DNA from: Diphasiastrum complanatum
Taxonomy: Eukaryota; Streptophyta; Lycopodiopsida; Lycopodiales; Lycopodiaceae
Assembly: GCA_029204225.1 (NCBI GenBank)
Contig: CM055110.1
Coordinates: 15,088,538 to 15,152,537, forward strand
Reading direction: 5' to 3'
Length of the DNA stretch: 64,000 bases
Shown here: positions 1-9,970 of the stretch, piece by piece
Layout of the letters: each line of letters opens with the position of its first letter
How positions within the stretch are numbered: position 1 is the stretch's first letter
Notes under the pieces: generated by a model
What the model saw: the letters and a program-made list of their open reading frames with translations, nothing else
The model's database searches: none
What the model was told of the DNA's origin: nothing
Program-made: the position numbers and the translations under genes

Positions 1-845
1 CTTTTTCCTTTTCTTGAATCTAACCATGATCAAACTAGTACTTGAGTTGATGTAAGGTGATACCATGTATTGATTCAGACTCTTGTAATGACTCGTCACA
101 GAACATAGGAATTCCTCCATCTTTCCTCCTATCATATGATATTTTTGTATCTCTATGAGATCCATCCTCATCAAAGATTATTACCCTCCAAGTCATACAA
201 CCTGTATCCTTTCTCTTGACTATCATATCCAAGAAATAAACATTGATGTCTTTGATTTCTAGGTTGTGTGAGCGTATGCATACTTCCAAAAACCCTCAAA
301 TGACTTATGTGAGGTTTTCGTCTTCGTGTAAGCTTGTAGCAATATTGCATTCAACTATCGAAAGACGTCATCGTCTTCCGTAATGACAACATCATCACAA
401 AGTTCTGTTAAGCCAAAGGTAAACTATTAAGCATGAGAGATACCAATACCGAATCTGAAACAGTTTCTCCAACTGCAACAAGTTCCCTCTCAGATCTTTC
501 ATCTGAGTAAAGTAGTCCGTTACTAATCATCTACAACCATCTTTAACGTATGTAGCTTATTAGTTAAGAACAAAATTCGAGATTGATTTACAGGCTCGTA
601 TAAATTCTTTTGAATATCCCAAACCTCCTCGGGTCCAACAACATTCCTGATGTGAGGTATAATCGTATCTGTAACAGACAAGTTAATGATATGATGAGCT
701 TTTCTCCTCCACTTTTGATACTCTTGCAACTCCCTGTCTGTAGTAGGAGGTATCTCAACACCTGTGGCAATTATCCCAATATTCTCGATCCTGGAGAATA
801 TTTTGCATCTTGAACTTCCATATGCTGTAGTTTGGATTTCCAACT
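1..845 (-). pseudogene. Ty1/copia retrotransposon gag relic
   Basis: On the minus strand, reading from 940 to 523 in two overlapping frames, the translation has NYSIWKFKMQNILQDREYWD, then WRRKAHHIINLSVTDTIIPH, then VGPEEVWDIQKNLYEPVNQS and TNKLHTLKM. These are the UBN2/copia-type gag landmarks. Frameshifts break it near 770-840 and after 525. Further left (525-290) a degraded continuation reads FTQMKDLRGNLLQLE. The piece at 289-35 contains KDTGCMTW, perhaps a damaged protease site. No RT or integrase is present before the left edge. Confidence 0.7.
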
Positions 846-1254
846 ATGCAATCTGCCTTGCAAGTCAGTCCTCTGATTCTGCTCCAACCAGCAAGCAGAT
901 CTACAATTCCAGCCAGTGAACAGGTTCTGCCACATTCCACTTCTAGCGAATTGTGGCAAACAACAGTGAATCGATCTGATAGACAACAAACTATTTTGCA
1001 GCGTGATCAATCAGCCAGCAAACACAATGATCTGCAGGCAGTGAACAGGTAATCAGGTCTGCATGCAGCGATCCAGCAATAGGCAGCCAGCATACAAGAG
1101 ACCAGGTCTGCCAGCAATCTGATATAACAGCACTCAATCAGTAGAAAACCAGCGATCTGATCTGTAGCAGCATACAGGTCTGCCAGCGATCTATAGCAGT
1201 GATCCAATCAGCAAACTGCACTCAGACCTCCTCTCACACTGAGATCCTTCCTCG
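846..1254. repeat. Degenerate short-repeat tract (CAG/GATCTG-rich), possible copia leader or LTR
   Basis: About 400 bp made of loosely repeated words such as AGGTCTGCCAGC, CAGCGATC and CAGTGAACAGG. It lies directly upstream of the minus-strand copia gag relic, where the 5' leader or LTR would be. No LTR ends, PBS or coding sequence could be fixed. Confidence 0.4.
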
Positions 1255-1797
1255 AGTATCCAGACCCCAGATGTGTAGGTCTTCTTTTGAGAGAGATGTA
1301 TACTCTACGAGCTTCACTTCTACCTACGCTCTCAGATATGGATCACAGTCAAGCTCATATTACCCAGTTCTTCCAGAAGCGAGACAAAGAGGATATTTCA
1401 GTTGAGGATTTTAAAGTCCCTGTTCGAAGATCGAAGACACATAGGGTTTCACACGCTTCTGCTAGATCCAATGCTACCCAGTCTTCACGTGCTTCCCGCC
1501 AGCTTACATCACGCTCCACTACTACCATCACTCATTACTTTCAGCTCACTCGTAGCTAATCTCCTCCGTAGAGTAGGTGGTTAAGCTCTTGCATTGTACC
1601 CTCACAAGCTGGTGGTCAAGCTTTGATACTCTTTCTTAGAGATAGAGAGATAGATATACTAGTTCTTTTCTTTTCATTAGTAAATAAGTCCGTATGTGGA
1701 CAATGCTCCTCACGCTTGTACCCTCTTTTTTGTCTTATGTACCTTTGGCTATCAAAAGACGTTAATAATAATTATTCTAATTCTAATTCTAATTTCA
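1255..1797 (+). mobile_element. LINE copy A: 5'-truncated 3' end
   Basis: From about 1262 the + strand reads DPRCVGLLLREMYTLRASL and HITQFFQKRDKED, the C-terminal tail of the ORF2 seen in the fuller LINEs here (DPRCVALMLREMFLLRRD, ITSFF.RRRS). The frame ends in TAG at 1557-1559. The 3' terminus has the family stem-loop at 1732-1760 and a (TTCTAA)n tail to about 1797. The next LINE starts exactly there. Confidence 0.75.
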
Positions 1798-4177
1798 CGG
1801 CCATCTGAGTTCTCCTTCTTCACATCTGACATGGTACTTGCAGCCATTAAGAAGATGAAGTCCCATAGGGCCAGAGACATCGAAGACCTTGAATCTGAAC
1901 TCCTTTCTCATGCCTCCGACTTACTCGCCCCCACTATTGCCACCCTTCTTAACTCCGCAGTTTTTTCTGGTTTCCCATCGTCCTGGTGCACTAACGTTAT
2001 CCACCCCATCCATAAGAAAGGTGACCCCATGATTCCAAGTAAGTACCGCACCATAATGATTGGGCATGTCTTGGCGAAACTATATGGTACTATATTACAG
2101 TCTGCTGTGAGCTCAGAGGTGGAGGCTAGGAGACTACATGCCATGGGTCAGGCTGGTTTTCGAGCCCATTATTCTACTGATGATCACATCTTCACATTGC
2201 GTTCCTTGATTTAGGAGGCTAAGCATAGGAGAGAGAGGGTTTACTGTTGTTTTGTGGACTTCAGGAAAGCCTTTGATTCTGTTCCTCGCTCATTGCTCAT
2301 CCAGAGACTTCGAGACCTCGGCTTCTCCACCGACATTGTTCTTGTTATGATGGCACTTTATGAGCGGGTCCTGGGCTATTTCCGACATAGCAGTGGCATA
2401 TCTGATCACATCTGGAGCACTATTGGGGTGAAGCAGGGTTGTTCCCTCTCACCATTCCTATTTGGCTTGTATATTGATGAGTTGGAGAGAGTCATTACAT
2501 AGGGTGGTGGTCCTGGCTGCAGGCTTGGTGACATCTTGATTGCTATCCTCCTTTATGCCGATGATGTGATATTGGTCTCACCGACCAGAGAGGGTCTACA
2601 ACAACAGTTGGATTGCTTGCATGAGTTTTGTACCAGATGGGGCCTAGGGGTGAACATTGGGAAGACCAAGGTTATGGTCTTCAACACTTCGAGAGCATTC
2701 ATGCACCGACAGGATCTTAATTTGTGTGGGCAGGTTCTAGAGGTGGTCCCTTCCTATACATACCTAGGGGTCCTTTTCTCAGGTCCTACTTTTAGCATGA
2801 GACAGGCCGCTACCACTCGACTGGGGAAGGGACATGCTTCCCTTGTTCAGCTAGAGCGATTTTGCTTTCGGAAGTTCATCCAGGATGCTCGTAGTAAGTG
2901 TCGCCTCTTTGATACCATTGTTACTCCCACGACTTTATATGCGGCAGAGACATGGTGTACAGGTCTCCCTTCTTCAGACTGGGCCAGTCTCTCACGATTA
3001 CAGACCACCATGCTAGCTCGGCTGATTTAGGCGAAGCCTTCTGTTCCACATGAGATTCTCTTGGCCGAGTTTGCAATTCCACCTATACAGATCGAGGCAG
3101 TTCTTCAGCTCATCACCTATATACAGAGGATACAGGCGTTACCATAGATAGACAGGCGATACATACAGGTTGCACTATCCTCTTCACAGCGTCTTCACGA
3201 TCAGGGCTATAGGTTATCATGGTTCTCTCAGGCCTCTCACCTCCTACTTGCGTCATTTGGCATCTCCATCACAGAGCTCCCCTCAGGCACACATCAGTAT
3301 ATCAGATGCTTCCTCTATCGCCCATATCTAGAGCGGACTTGGCATAACCAGCTAGGGGTTAAGCCAGCTTTCTACCGGACTCATTTCTTAAAGCTAGATG
3401 CATCGGGGACCCCAGTCATGCCACGCTACTTGGACTCGGGATTGTCACATTGCCTCAGATTCACATTGGGGCAGCTCAGGGTGTCCTCTCATCAGCTAAC
3501 TATTGAGACTGGGAGGTTCCATGGTATTCCCAGAGAGGAGTGGATTTGCCAGTTATGTTCTCTAGGTGAGGTGGAGTCTGAGGAGCACTTTATCTTTAGG
3601 TGCCCTGTATATTATGAGATCAGAGGGTTCCGAGGGATGCCTACCACTCTACGCTCTCTCATAGCTTATGAGGACCTACGGTGTGTCGCTCTGATGGTAC
3701 GCGAGATGTCCATACTACGGAGAGATCTATACGAGACACCCCAACATTTTATCTCACAGCCATTGATTACTTCATTCTTTACTAGGCGGAGATCACGTGA
3801 TTTAGTGCTTGATGATGAGGATTATGATCATGACGATGACGAGGATGATGGCCGCGCTCATGGTCATAGAGATCAGAGACAGTGTACCTCCCACTATCAT
3901 GCTACTACCAGGATACCAGACATCCTACACAGAGGCGTACTACTATTAGACATGCACGTGTTCATGCTCACAGACGACGCCGGCAGGCTCCAACGCTTCC
4001 CCATTCTGTGGCTCGCATCACATCTTTTTACAGCATCAGTACAGCAGTAGACATCCTACTATAGATACAGATGATTACTATGCGCACACTCTCGCACACA
4101 TGTCTATTTTAGTTTGCACTGGATGTTTTTCTTTATGATAGTTTGGAGACGTTTTTATATGCTCCCATGGTTACCAC

Positions 4178-4181
<4 letters not shown>
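1793..4181 (+). mobile_element. LINE copy B: 5'-truncated, ORF2 (RT to C-terminus) with nonsense mutations
   Basis: Starts at the N-terminal side of the RT domain (FFTSDMVLAAIKKMKSHRAR). RT motifs follow: FVDFRKAFDSVPRS (about 2254), GVKQGCSLSPFLFGLYIDEL (about 2429) and catalytic YADD (2554-2565). In-frame stops at 2212-2214, 2500-2502, 3028-3030 and about 3147 inactivate it. The C-terminal zinc knuckle C-x2-C-x12-H-x4-C lies near 3550-3605 (ICQLCSLGEVESEEHFIFRC). The 3' UTR stops at ACCACATAC, before the usual stem-loop, and is replaced by (CT)n at 4182-4227. Confidence 0.9.
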
Positions 4182-4229
<48 letters not shown>

Positions 4230-4387
4230 GCGGCCTCTCCAGCGATGGTGATCCTCCCCTCCTAGTCCGCCCTCTCTCTCTCTCTCTCTCTCTCTCGCTG
4301 ATGCAGATGTGCTGGCCTCTCCAGCGATGGTGATCCTCCCCTCCTAGTCTGCCCTCCTCCACCGCTCCTCCATCAGCGCCCTCCTCC
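4182..4387 (+). repeat. (CT)n tracts and 43-bp tandem unit: LINE copy C 5' UTR
   Basis: Two (CT)n runs (about 4182-4227 and 4274-4297) alternate with a 43-bp unit at 4232-4274 and 4314-4356 (GGCCTCTCCAGCGATGGTGA...). The unit occurs just before the ATG of LINE ORF1 at 4388. Repeated 5' UTR units are known to act as promoter monomers in some L1 elements; whether these do is unknown. Confidence 0.6.
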
Positions 4388-5580
4388 ATGGCCCGTAAAA
4401 CCAGGGGGAGCCCTTGCTCCCCCAACCCCCCCCCCGCCCCCCTCCATCTCCTCCTACCTCATCCTGCGCTCCACCTGCTGCTGCCCTCCACCCTACCCCT
4501 GCCCCACCTGCTCCACCTGCTACCACCTGCTACCACCCTCCCCCCTACTTTTGCCCCACCCGTGCCACCTGCTGTCGCCCTCCACCCCACCTGCTGCCTC
4601 CGCCCCACCCAATGCCTCTACACCTGTTGCCTCCGCCCCACCTGATATCTCCCCTGCTGCCTCCGCCCCACCCACTGCTGCTGCCCTCTCTACTGTTCAA
4701 GAGCTTCCCCATACTGCTGTGCAGCAGGCGCCCCTTCCCTTGCCACACACTAACAGCCCCCCCCCCCCCTCTCCTCGCTTCCCACTCCGGCCCCCCTCCT
4801 TCATCTCCTGTCCCTTCCACTCCCATCCCTGCCAATGCTGCCCCGGACACCCCCTTTCTATCCCACGCAGATTACACGACCTCCAAATCCTTCGAAAATT
4901 TTTTAGCCTACCAATTGAAAGAGCTGAAAGCAGATGTACAAACCTTGAAACTGGAAATCATACATCTACGCACAGAGAACCAACAACTTCGGACAGAAAT
5001 GGATAACAAGTGTGCTTCCCAGCCGCAAGCAGAGACAATGACGAAGTTACAAGACCTGGAACAGCAGTTGAGCCAACACAAAGAATCGACCAGAACATGG
5101 GCTTCTACTCTCACCAATGGTAAAGGTACCAACCCACCTTGGACAGCCGATGGCGGAAGTAAGTCTGCCCCTCTTTCATCGTTCATTTCCGCTACTCTTA
5201 CGGAGGAAAAACTTCGAGATTCCAAGGCTCTCAATATTAGCGTACGAGGCATTGTTGATACCCAAAACGCCATTGAAGAAGCAAAAAGATTTCTATGTAC
5301 CACCCTAGGACACAATGTAGAAGGTTTTGATACAGCATGGCGCACCAAAAAAGACACTGCTACTTTGGTCCTCTGCTTTACGTCACTTAGGTATCGTAAA
5401 GAAACCTTGCGGAAAAGGTTGAAAGACACCAAGATCTTCATGGATGATGACCTTACCTATATACAGGTTGAAGAAAGACGTCAAGCATTCCAAACCGCCA
5501 AAGCTACTGGAAGACAAGTGATCTATCGAGATGGAGTTGTTCGGTACCTCAATGGTACTACATGCGGAAACAGCCTATAG
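4388..5580 (+). pseudogene. LINE copy C ORF1: Pro-rich N-terminus, coiled coil, RRM-like C-terminus
   Basis: The ATG at 4388 gives MARKTRGSPCSP, matching the MARKG..GSPRSPSPS start of another ORF1 at 27862. A Pro/Ala-rich stretch follows, whose natural frame changes at C homopolymers (about 4429-4440 and 4757-4769). From about 4870 one frame runs to TAG at 5580: ENFLAYQLKELKADVQTLK and LRTENQQLRTEM form a coiled coil. The tail ALNISVRGIVDTQNA ... DTKIFMDDDLTYIQVEERR resembles the RNA-binding half of L1-type ORF1 proteins. Such ORF1 products coat LINE RNA. The C-run slips mean the protein is probably broken. Confidence 0.7.
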
Positions 5581-8500
5581 GAAATTGGGGTCCTCGGGCT
5601 TGGGAGCATCCCGGGACCCCCTCCACACCACTTGCAGCTTGGAGTATGGAACTGCAACGACATACACTCACCATCCACGGTTGGAGATCTTACCGACTTT
5701 ATCACAGATAAAGATATACTCTTCTTACGAGAGCCTAGAGCGAGGACTACCCACATTTGTAGGCTACAGATGGGATTCAGTTTACAGGACAGAGACGCGA
5801 TCAGCGAGTGGCAGAGGTTCAGGTGGAGTGGCATGTCTTTAGCGGGAGTCATTATAGTCAGCGATAGAGTTTATCCGACATGATGGACAAGCACGATACA
5901 TATGGGTTCACATTACTGGACAAGCTATTGGTTTGGATAGGGATCTCTTCATTGCTGCCTGCTACTTTCCTCCAGAGTCTTCCTCCTTTGCGGACGGATC
6001 AGGTTCTCCCTATGCTGATCTTTCAGCAGACATTGTCAGATTCACAGATCGGGGTTATGTCCTTCTCACTGGCGACTTTAATGCCGGGACTGCTACCAGA
6101 CAGGTGGATTTTCATGACACGGATGACATCTTACGTACACGAGCTATTGATTGCGAGGACATTGGTATCACTAGGACCTCAGAGGACGAGATGGGCCCTA
6201 TCACGAGCTATGGAGAGTACCTTTTACAGATGGGTGAAGCTCACGAGTTGGCCATTTGTAATGGCTTAGCTTGTTGGCCACATTCTGGCAGATTCACTTG
6301 CCACCCACATAGTGGAGGACACAGTGTCGTCGACTATCTCATGGGGTCACCAGTTTTTATCCCACTCTTGTCCGATTTCCAGATTCTTCACACCACCCTA
6401 TCTGATCACTCCTTTCTATCTTTCAGTATGGGCTCCATCCCGACCCTCCAACCACCCATTACTCCACTCATCTCCCGCGCACCCAAGTACACTTTTGATC
6501 ATTCCCACATCCAAACACACCAGGAGGCCGTCAACTCATTTCTTCGTCGTTTCCCACACCACGCACCGTTAGAAACACAAGCTACCTTCCTTACCACTTC
6601 ACTCCATAATGCTGCATCATCTTCCTTTTCCTCCAAGCCACATCGACGCCCACCCACTTCGTCACACCCCATCCGACCTCGCTGGTTTGACGCCGAATGT
6701 CGTTTCCTTCATCTCCAAGTCACCCAAGCTAGACTTCATAACACACATTTTCTCCATGCAGCTCGTCGATCTCTCCATCACACCCTCCGCCGGAAGAAAC
6801 AAGTGTATGAAACCCAAAAAGGGAAAAGCCTAGTTGATTCCCTTTGTAGTTCCTCCACTGGCGCCTTCTGGAGGGAATTCATTCCCCGTACCCCACCTCC
6901 CCCCCTCACTGACCTTCATACTTGGACTACATACGCCACTACCCTATATACTGTACCCACAGACACACCCATCTCCATCTCTCCCCGGCCGACTACCTTC
7001 ATGTTCTTCACCTCGGACATGGTCTTGACGGCCATTAAGAGACTAAAAACCCGTCGCACCCGGGATATTGATGACCTCGAATCCGAGCTTCTAATCCATG
7101 CTGCAGACACATTATCACCTACCCTAGCCACCTTGCTCAATCGAGCAGTTGTCTCCGGCTTCCCTTCCTCCTGATGTACCAACATCATCCATCACATTCA
7201 CAAAACTGGTGACCCCATGGACCCTAGTAACTATCGCACCATTATGGTTGGGCACATCATTGCTAAGTTATACGGCACCATCCTCCAGTCAGCAGCCAGT
7301 TCTGAGGCAGAGTCCAGGCGATTACATGCATTGGGCCAGGCGGGTTTCAGAGCACACTACTCCACTACAGATCATATCTTCACTCTTCGGGCCATTATTG
7401 AGGAAGCTAGACACAGGAAAGAGCAGGTCTACTGTTGTTTTGTTGACTTCAGGAAAGCCTTCGACTTTGTTCCACGTTCCCTCATCCAACGGCTTCGTGA
7501 TCTCGACTTTTCTACTGACACGATCTTGGCAGTGATGGCACTATATGAGAGAGTCCTTGGTTGTTTTCGGAGTGACATCGGCATCTCAGATCATATCTGG
7601 AGCACTATTGGTGTTAAACAGGGTTGTTCTCTATCTCCAACCCTGTTTGGGCTATATATCGATCTATCTCCAACCCTGTTTGGGCTATATATCGATGAGC
7701 TTGAGAGAGTCATTGAGTGATGTGGTGGCAGGCACAGGTTGCAGACTGGGGAGTATCCTGATTGCTATACTTTTATATGCAAATGACGTGGTTCTCCTAT
7801 CTTCTACCAGAGAGGGATTACAGCGACAGCTCGACAGCCTTCATGCTTTCTGCAATAGATGGGGACTAGGGGTTTACATATTGAAAACCAAAGTTATGGT
7901 TTTCAACACATCGAGAGCTTTTATGCAGCGCCAAGAACTCATCTTCGACAGGCAGCCCTTGGAGGTTGTATCTTCCTACACTTACCTTGGCGTACTCTTT
8001 ATAGGCCCTATCTTTGGTATGCGACAGGCAGCTTCCGCCAGACTTGGGAAGGGCCACGCGTCACTTCTCCGGTTAGAGCGTTTCTGTTTCAGACGGTTTA
8101 TTCGGGATGCCTCGAGTAAATGCCATCTTTTTGACACTCTCGTTACACCCACAACCCTATATGCAACAGAAGTATGGTGTACGGGTCTTACATCATCGGA
8201 TTGGGCCCATATTTCACGACTGCAGGTTCTCATGTTATCCCGGATGATACAGGCTAAGCCATCCGTCCCACACCAGATTATACTGATGGAGTTCGCGGTT
8301 CCACCCATACAACTATTCGCCATCTTCCAGCTTATCCTGTATATCCAGCGTGTCATGTTGTTATCCACAGACGAGCAGAGATACATACAGATGGCACTCG
8401 CTTCATCACGACACCTTTATGACCAGGGACATCGACTATCATGGTTCTCTCAGGCCTCCCAGCTATTGGACACACGTGGCATATCTATCACAGACCTTAC

Positions 8501-8915
8501 ATCAGGCACCCATGAGTACATCAGACGCTTTCTTTATAGAGTATATCTGAGACGGACATGGCAGGGCCAGCTCGGGGTCAAATCCGACTATTACAGGACA
8601 CACTTTCTGGAGCTAGACACAAGAGGACTTCCAGTTTTGCCACACTACCTCACCTCAGGACTGTCTCACGGGCTTCGGTTTCTGTTGGGCCAGTTTCGAG
8701 TATCTTTACATCAGTTGGCTATTGAGACTGGACGCTTCCAGTGCACCCCGCGAGAGGAGCGGATTTGCCAGTTGTGCTCATTAGCTATGGTCGAGTCAGA
8801 GGAGCACTTCCTTTTCACATGTCCAGTTTACTATGAGATCAGAGGGCGATATCATTGCCTTTTTCGTCAGACACATGTTACACTGCGGTCCCTTATCTCA
8901 TACGAGGACCCCCGT
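5560..8915 (+). pseudogene. LINE copy C ORF2: AP-type endonuclease and reverse transcriptase, inactivated
   Basis: The endonuclease begins LQLGVWNCNDIHSP, with FITDKDILFLREPRA; the frame shifts near 5865, then continues FIAACYFPPES, LLTGDFNAG, HSVVDYLMGSP and TLSDHSFLSF (the GDFN, D-Y and SDH motifs of APE-type endonucleases). The RT follows from about 7000: NYRTIMVGHIIAKLYGTIL, FVDFRKAFDFVPR, GVKQGCSLSPTLFGLYID. Damage: TGA at 7172-7174 where relatives have Trp; a 33-bp in-frame tandem duplication (7630-7695); a stop at 7718-7720 with a frame change; and catalytic YADD changed to YAND (7776-7787). The frame then runs to TGA at 8918 through the thumb and zinc knuckle. It is the most complete LINE in the window. 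Confidence 0.9.
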
Positions 8916-9560
8916 TGAGCATTTCATTTTTAGATGCCCTATTTACTATGAGATCAGAGGGAGATACCATTGTTTGTTCAGAGACAAGCCCACCACTCTA
9001 CGATCTCTTATATCTTATGAGGACTCCAAATGCGTGGCTCTCATGATACGAGAGATGTTCTTACTGCGACGAGATCTACACGAGGCGACCCAGCACTCTA
9101 CTCTTCAGCTACTGATCACTTCATTCTTTCATAGGCGGAGACCACAAGACCTAGATATTGACGGTGACAAGGACGACACCGATGATAGTCACCTACATGC
9201 CCACAGCGATCAGAGATAGCGTACTATTCATCACCATTTAGCGGTTGGGACTTCTAGACCTCCTCCGCGACGACATACCTCCCACACCCATGTGCGATGT
9301 CAGCAGATTCCACAGCTCCCACATGTTGCAGCCTGCATTACATTCTTCTACAGTAGCGGCAGCTCCTCATGACAATGTTTCAGATTTTTATGCACCGACA
9401 TCATTATTATCGCATATATCTTAGTATACATTAGATGTTTTCTTTTAGCATCTTGTGTATGAGCTCCCATTGTTACCACATACTTGACATGTACTTTTTA
9501 GTCTTATATGCCTTTGGCATGGAAAAGACATTAATAAATCTCTCTCTCTCTCTCTCTCAT
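8916..9560 (+). mobile_element. LINE copy D: second ORF2 C-terminus plus 3' UTR fused to copy C
   Basis: Right after SLISYEDP of copy C the sequence jumps back to EHFIFRCPIYYEIRGRYHCL and repeats the last 40 residues in a diverged version, then continues CVALMIREMFLLRRDLHE to TAG at 9217-9219. The 3' UTR has ACTTGACATGTAC, the stem-loop at 9501-9529 and a (CT)n tail at 9538-9559. Either a short LINE inserted here or an RT template switch joined two copies. Confidence 0.8.
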
Positions 9561-9781
9561 GACTGTTAGCAGTATACATGCTCCCACATGTTTCTTATAG
9601 CATCACATCTATTTCAGTTTATAGCTTTAGCTCTAGATTGCTACTTTTGTTACTGTTTTGGAGACGTTTCATACGCTCCTATGGTTACCACACACTTGAC
9701 ATGTACATTTACTAGTCTTATATGCCTGTTGGCATGGAAAAGACATTAATAAAGCTTTCTTTCTTTCTTTCTTCTCTCTCG
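9561..9781 (+). mobile_element. Orphan LINE 3' UTR with stem-loop and (CTTT)n tail
   Basis: A second, diverged 3' UTR follows copy D directly: TTTGGAGACGTTT, ACACACTTGACATGTAC, then a stem-loop at about 9715-9744 and a (CTTT)n tail at 9754-9780. It has no coding sequence. It may be the tail of copy C displaced by copy D, or a separate very short insertion. Confidence 0.75.
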
Positions 9782-9970
9782 TAGGATCTTGACAACTTCC
9801 AAGGTCACAAAGCTTGCTTTGATACCATGTCAAAATTTGATGCTCAAATTCTAGATAGGAGTTGACTAATCATATTAGCACTCACAAATCAAGATCAACA
9901 TAAGAGATTGAAGAGAACTTGGATTAATAGAAGATAGAGCTATGCTCTCTACAATGGAATGAATATGACA
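9782..9970. other. Unassigned spacer between LINE copies
   Basis: About 190 bp with no coding potential. It contains TTTGATACCATGTCAAAATTTG and several direct ATGAATATG-like words. No homology could be assigned by eye. Confidence 0.4.

Noticed and set aside
4908-5441. 177-codon minus-strand frame
   Set aside because: It is antisense to the coiled-coil and RNA-binding parts of LINE ORF1 and has no recognisable domain.
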